Shown here piece by piece: positions 4,646 to 7,530 of a stretch of 7,530 nucleotides of DNA. A program made the position numbers and the translations under genes. The DNA comes from Sulfurovum sp. (GTDB lineage: Bacteria > Campylobacterota > Campylobacteria > Campylobacterales > Sulfurovaceae): positions 1 through 7,530 of the forward strand of contig JALSSQ010000299.1 in the NCBI GenBank assembly GCA_026984165.1, written 5' to 3'. The notes beneath the pieces are model-generated. The model was not told the origin of the DNA. It did no database searches and was given only the letters and a program-made list of their open reading frames with translations. Position 1 is the first letter of the stretch, and every line of letters begins with the position of its first letter.

Positions 4646-6799
4646 ATGGAAGTTTTTCTGAATAAAGTCAAACATATACATACGATAGAAGAGGCAAAAT
4701 CTCTTCTGTGGAAGCAGCTTTCTTCCCCTTCTTCTATGACAGTAAAAGCACTTGACCTTTCTCTTAGGGCGCATGATGGACAAACACGTAAAAGTGGAGA
4801 GCCATACATTGTGCACCCCATACTCGTAGCAGCCATTACCGCAAAAATTTCAAATGACGAAACCATGGTGCAAGCTGCCTTGTTACATGATGTGGTAGAA
4901 GATACCTCTTTTAGCATTGAAGAATTAGAGTTGGCTTTTGGTGATGATGTTGCACATATGGTCGAAGGGCTTACCAAAATTGTAGAGATACGTGATGAAG
5001 AGTTAATCCCCTCAGGTTCAGATGAGAGACTGATAAACTCCGCATTGACATTTAGGAAGATGCTCATCGCGTCCATTAAAGATGTACGTGTCTTAGTGAT
5101 AAAACTGTGTGACCGTCTGCACAATATGTTGACACTGGATGCCTTACGCGAAGAGAAACAAAAACGTATTGCAGAAGAGACTCTTGTAGTCTATGCACCT
5201 ATTGCACACAGGTTGGGTATTTCACAGCTTAAAAATCATTTGGAAGATTTAAGTTTTAAGACTATTTATCCTGAAGATTATGCCAAGATAGACAGTTATA
5301 TACAATCCAATGCCCAAAATTTACAATTTAAACTCAATACCTTTATACAAAAGGTGAAAATGTATATGATTCAAAATGGTTTTGATGAAGATGAGTTTGA
5401 TATTTTTGGCAGAGTGAAGCATTACTACTCGATTTATATGAAAATGCACCGTAAGGGTGTGAGTATCGAAGAGGTACTTGATCTTTTGGCTGTGCGTATC
5501 ATTGTGCATGAACCTATAGTGTGTTATAAAGTTTTAGGTTTAATGCATCTAAGTTTTACACCACTTATCTCACGTTTTAAAGATTATATAGCAGTACCAA
5601 AAGAGAATGGCTATAAAACCATTCATACGACACTTTTCAGCGAAGAAGGCATACTCGAAGTACAGATACGTACAGAAGAGATGCACAGACTTGCAGAATA
5701 TGGTGTTGCAGCACATTGGAAATACAAGGATGGCAGTGACAGTGTCAATCTTGAATGGCTTGAGTCGTTGCATTATCAAAATGAATCAGTAGAAGAGTTT
5801 TATGCGCTTGCCAAGTCTGACTTGTTTTCTGAAGATATTACGGTATTTTCTCCTAAAGGGGATTACTACACCTTGCCAAAAGACTCTACAGCATTAGATT
5901 TTGCCTATGCTGTACACTCTGAAGTGGGTAGTCATGCCATAGATGCGCTGGTCAATAAACGTAATGCTTCTTTATTGACAGTATTGAAAAATGGGGATAT
6001 TGTTAAGATTATCAAAGATGACACAGTGCATTTACACTGTTCCTGGCTAGATGCAGTCAAAACCTCTAAGGCACAAGATGGCATACGTTCAGCATGTCGT
6101 GCACGGATAAAAGAGGTTGATACCTTAAGTGCTTATAATATTTTGGCAACACTTTTTACACAAAGAAGTTCTGATGTTAAAACTTTGATAGAAACGCTTG
6201 AGATACAAGATTCAATTTATAAACTGCCTTTGCAAGTGGATTATTGTAAAGAAGTCATGCATCAAATGGCTGATTATATGGGCACAAAAGAGGTACGTTT
6301 TTGGGAATTGTTGAAAAAAGGTTATAAAAAACCCAAATTGAAAGAATTGGAGCACTTAACATTTTTTACCAACAGAGCTTTAGAAGGGGTGGAGTTTGAT
6401 TATTGCTGTCATCCTAAAGTTGGTGACCAAATCGTTGCATTTTATAAGGACAGTAAGGCTATTATACACCATAAATTATGCAAAAAAGCCTATGCTAAAA
6501 TTTTAGCCAATGAAAAGATGATTTTTGTCCGTTGGTCAGGCTCAAAATTGTCACGATATAGATTGACAATCAGCCTACAAAACAAAAAAGGTATTTTGGC
6601 TGATTTGCTTGCCAAACTTTCAGAGCTTGACTTAAATATCTTGAGTATTGAATTAGGGATTCGTAGTTCGGAAAAAGCAGAGTATTGTCAGATTGAAGTT
6701 GAAAGTCATGAAGCAAAGAAGCAAAATTTAGAAGAAAAACTAGGACAGAAGTTTAAACTTATCGAAATTATTAGTTTAAATGATGCGTATAACAAATAA
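4646..6799 (+). CDS. spoT: bifunctional (p)ppGpp synthetase/hydrolase, RelA/SpoT family
   Basis: This long RSH protein makes (p)ppGpp from ATP and GTP/GDP and hydrolyses it to control the stringent response. The 717 residues carry every expected domain. The HD hydrolase (about 35-200) has metal and catalytic residues His57, His81-Asp82, Glu85-Asp86, Asp156 and Asn160. The synthetase (about 225-360) has GRVKHYYSIY (255-264), Asp279, NGYKTIHTT (321-329) and EVQIRTEEMH (338-347). TGS is at about 396-457. A Cys-containing zinc-finger-like domain has CCHP (587-590) and HHKLC (608-612), and the ACT domain is at about 637-712. The RFKD motif (310-313) is the RxKD form seen in enzymes with both activities, not the ExDD form of RelA. 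The HD domain has about 8 extra residues between 112 and 135. GAAGGA (4634-4639) precedes the ATG by 6 bases. As the only RSH gene seen here it could equally be named rel or rsh. Confidence 0.96.
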   Translation: MEVFLNKVKHIHTIEEAKSLLWKQLSSPSSMTVKALDLSLRAHDGQTRKSGEPYIVHPILVAAITAKISNDETMVQAALLHDVVEDTSFSIEELELAFGDDVAHMVEGLTKIVEIRDEELIPSGSDERLINSALTFRKMLIASIKDVRVLVIKLCDRLHNMLTLDALREEKQKRIAEETLVVYAPIAHRLGISQLKNHLEDLSFKTIYPEDYAKIDSYIQSNAQNLQFKLNTFIQKVKMYMIQNGFDEDEFDIFGRVKHYYSIYMKMHRKGVSIEEVLDLLAVRIIVHEPIVCYKVLGLMHLSFTPLISRFKDYIAVPKENGYKTIHTTLFSEEGILEVQIRTEEMHRLAEYGVAAHWKYKDGSDSVNLEWLESLHYQNESVEEFYALAKSDLFSEDITVFSPKGDYYTLPKDSTALDFAYAVHSEVGSHAIDALVNKRNASLLTVLKNGDIVKIIKDDTVHLHCSWLDAVKTSKAQDGIRSACRARIKEVDTLSAYNILATLFTQRSSDVKTLIETLEIQDSIYKLPLQVDYCKEVMHQMADYMGTKEVRFWELLKKGYKKPKLKELEHLTFFTNRALEGVEFDYCCHPKVGDQIVAFYKDSKAIIHHKLCKKAYAKILANEKMIFVRWSGSKLSRYRLTISLQNKKGILADLLAKLSELDLNILSIELGIRSSEKAEYCQIEVESHEAKKQNLEEKLGQKFKLIEIISLNDAYNK

Positions 6800-6816
6800 A
6801 TACAGGAAAACAAAGC

Positions 6817-7530
6817 ATGGTAAAACAAGCATTAGAAGAGATAGCCAGAGGTACAGCAGAAATTATTGACATCGAGCGTATAGAAAAGCTTGTGAGTAAA
6901 TATTATGATAATGGTACTACCTATACAGTCAAAGCTGGTTTTGATCCTACTGCACCCGATTTGCATCTTGGGCATACGGTGTTGCTTCAAAAACTTGCCA
7001 CCTTCCAAAAGTATGGTGGGCGTGTGCAGTTTCTCATTGGTGATTTTACTGCTATGATAGGGGATCCAACAGGAAAGAGTGCTACACGTAAAGTATTGAC
7101 CAAAGAAGAGATAGTGAAAAATATTACATCCTACACAGAGCAGGCATTTAAAATTCTTGATGCATCTAAAACAAGCATAGTGTATAACAATGACTGGCTG
7201 GAAAAACTGGGTGCGGCAGGCATGTTGCAGCTGGCTTCAAACCTTACTGTGGCACGTATGTTAGAGCGTGATGACTTTTCCAAACGTTATGCATCCAATA
7301 CACCTATTGCAGTGAGTGAGTTTATATACCCATTGCTTCAGGGCTACGATTCTGTGCATTTGGCATCAGATATTGAGATAGGGGGAACAGATCAGAAATT
7401 TAACCTGCTTATGGGCAGACAGTTACAAAAGGCCTATGGGCTTAAAAAACAGCAAGCTGTACTGATGATGCCTATTTTAGAAGGGCTTGATGGTGTGCAA
7501 AAGATGTCTAAATCTTTGGGAAATTACATC
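6817..7530 (+). CDS. tyrS: tyrosyl-tRNA synthetase, 3'-truncated by window edge
   Basis: This class I aminoacyl-tRNA synthetase charges tRNA-Tyr with tyrosine. The first 238 codons are present, and the frame is still open at the last base. Visible motifs are GFDPTAPDLHLGH (41-53, containing the HIGH-type signature HLGH at 50-53), GDFTAMIGDPTGKS (75-88), SEFIYPLLQGYD (167-178, tyrosine pocket), IGGTDQKFNLLMGR (188-201) and QKMSKSLGN (228-236, the second class I signature). A true KMSKS, instead of the KFGKT-like form of E. coli TyrS, places it in the TyrZ type. The missing part should contain the anticodon-binding and S4-like domains. The ATG at 6817 follows AGGAA (6804-6808) and lies 17 bases after spoT, so it is probably cotranscribed with it. 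Confidence 0.97.
   Translation, partial: MVKQALEEIARGTAEIIDIERIEKLVSKYYDNGTTYTVKAGFDPTAPDLHLGHTVLLQKLATFQKYGGRVQFLIGDFTAMIGDPTGKSATRKVLTKEEIVKNITSYTEQAFKILDASKTSIVYNNDWLEKLGAAGMLQLASNLTVARMLERDDFSKRYASNTPIAVSEFIYPLLQGYDSVHLASDIEIGGTDQKFNLLMGRQLQKAYGLKKQQAVLMMPILEGLDGVQKMSKSLGNYI

Noticed and set aside
4632..4661. Nine-codon reading frame MKDSLWKFF overlapping the spoT start, as a possible leader peptide.
   Set aside because: Its ATG overlaps the spoT ribosome binding site and it has no good site of its own. Such short frames are expected by chance.
4630..5124. 164-codon reading frame on the - strand opposite the start of spoT.
   Set aside because: It is a Ser-rich shadow of the conserved HD domain coding sequence, with no independent support.

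Overview
The window is a gene-dense, AT-rich segment of a bacterial chromosome. All eight recognisable genes lie on the + strand, with almost no non-coding DNA. The order is trmB - ftsE - ftsX - EnvC-like gene - pyrH - rpoZ - spoT/rel - tyrS. I know this order from Campylobacter jejuni, and as two separate blocks in Helicobacter pylori. Together with the protein character (TrmB with a long C-terminal extension, very short omega subunit, TyrZ-type TyrRS) and the GCTATAAT-type promoter without a clear -35, it points to Campylobacterota (Epsilonproteobacteria). A free-living Sulfurovum/Sulfurimonas-type organism is my best guess, but genus level is inference.

Left half (1-3598): the 3' part of trmB (tRNA m7G46 methyltransferase; its start lies upstream of the window) overlaps ftsE. 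ftsE overlaps ftsX, and ftsX overlaps a secreted coiled-coil/LytM protein. FtsE (ATPase), FtsX (membrane subunit) and the EnvC-like protein form the divisome module that couples cytoplasmic ATP hydrolysis to activation of peptidoglycan hydrolases in the periplasm. The LytM domain has lost the usual zinc ligands, as in E. coli EnvC, so it is probably an activator rather than an enzyme.

Right half (3599-7530): a 60-base gap carries a good -10 element (TATAAT, 3627-3632) and a ribosome binding site that favours a GTG start for pyrH at 3659. It is followed by pyrH (UMP kinase), rpoZ (RNA polymerase omega), a full-length RelA/SpoT homologue with both hydrolase and synthetase sites apparently intact, and tyrS (tyrosyl-tRNA synthetase), which runs off the right edge. 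This half joins nucleotide supply, transcription, (p)ppGpp signalling and tRNA charging. No terminator is visible between the halves, so read-through from the division genes plus a local promoter is the simplest reading.

The intergenic gaps are 60 bases before pyrH (from the upstream stop to the GTG), 27 before rpoZ, 45 before spoT and 17 before tyrS, so no stretch over 300 bases lacks a gene. I see no mobile element, CRISPR array, tRNA or rRNA gene, or riboswitch. This is core-genome sequence and I do not see an undescribed system in it. The points worth a second look are lineage-specific variations in TrmB, the EnvC-like protein, omega and the RSH hydrolase domain.
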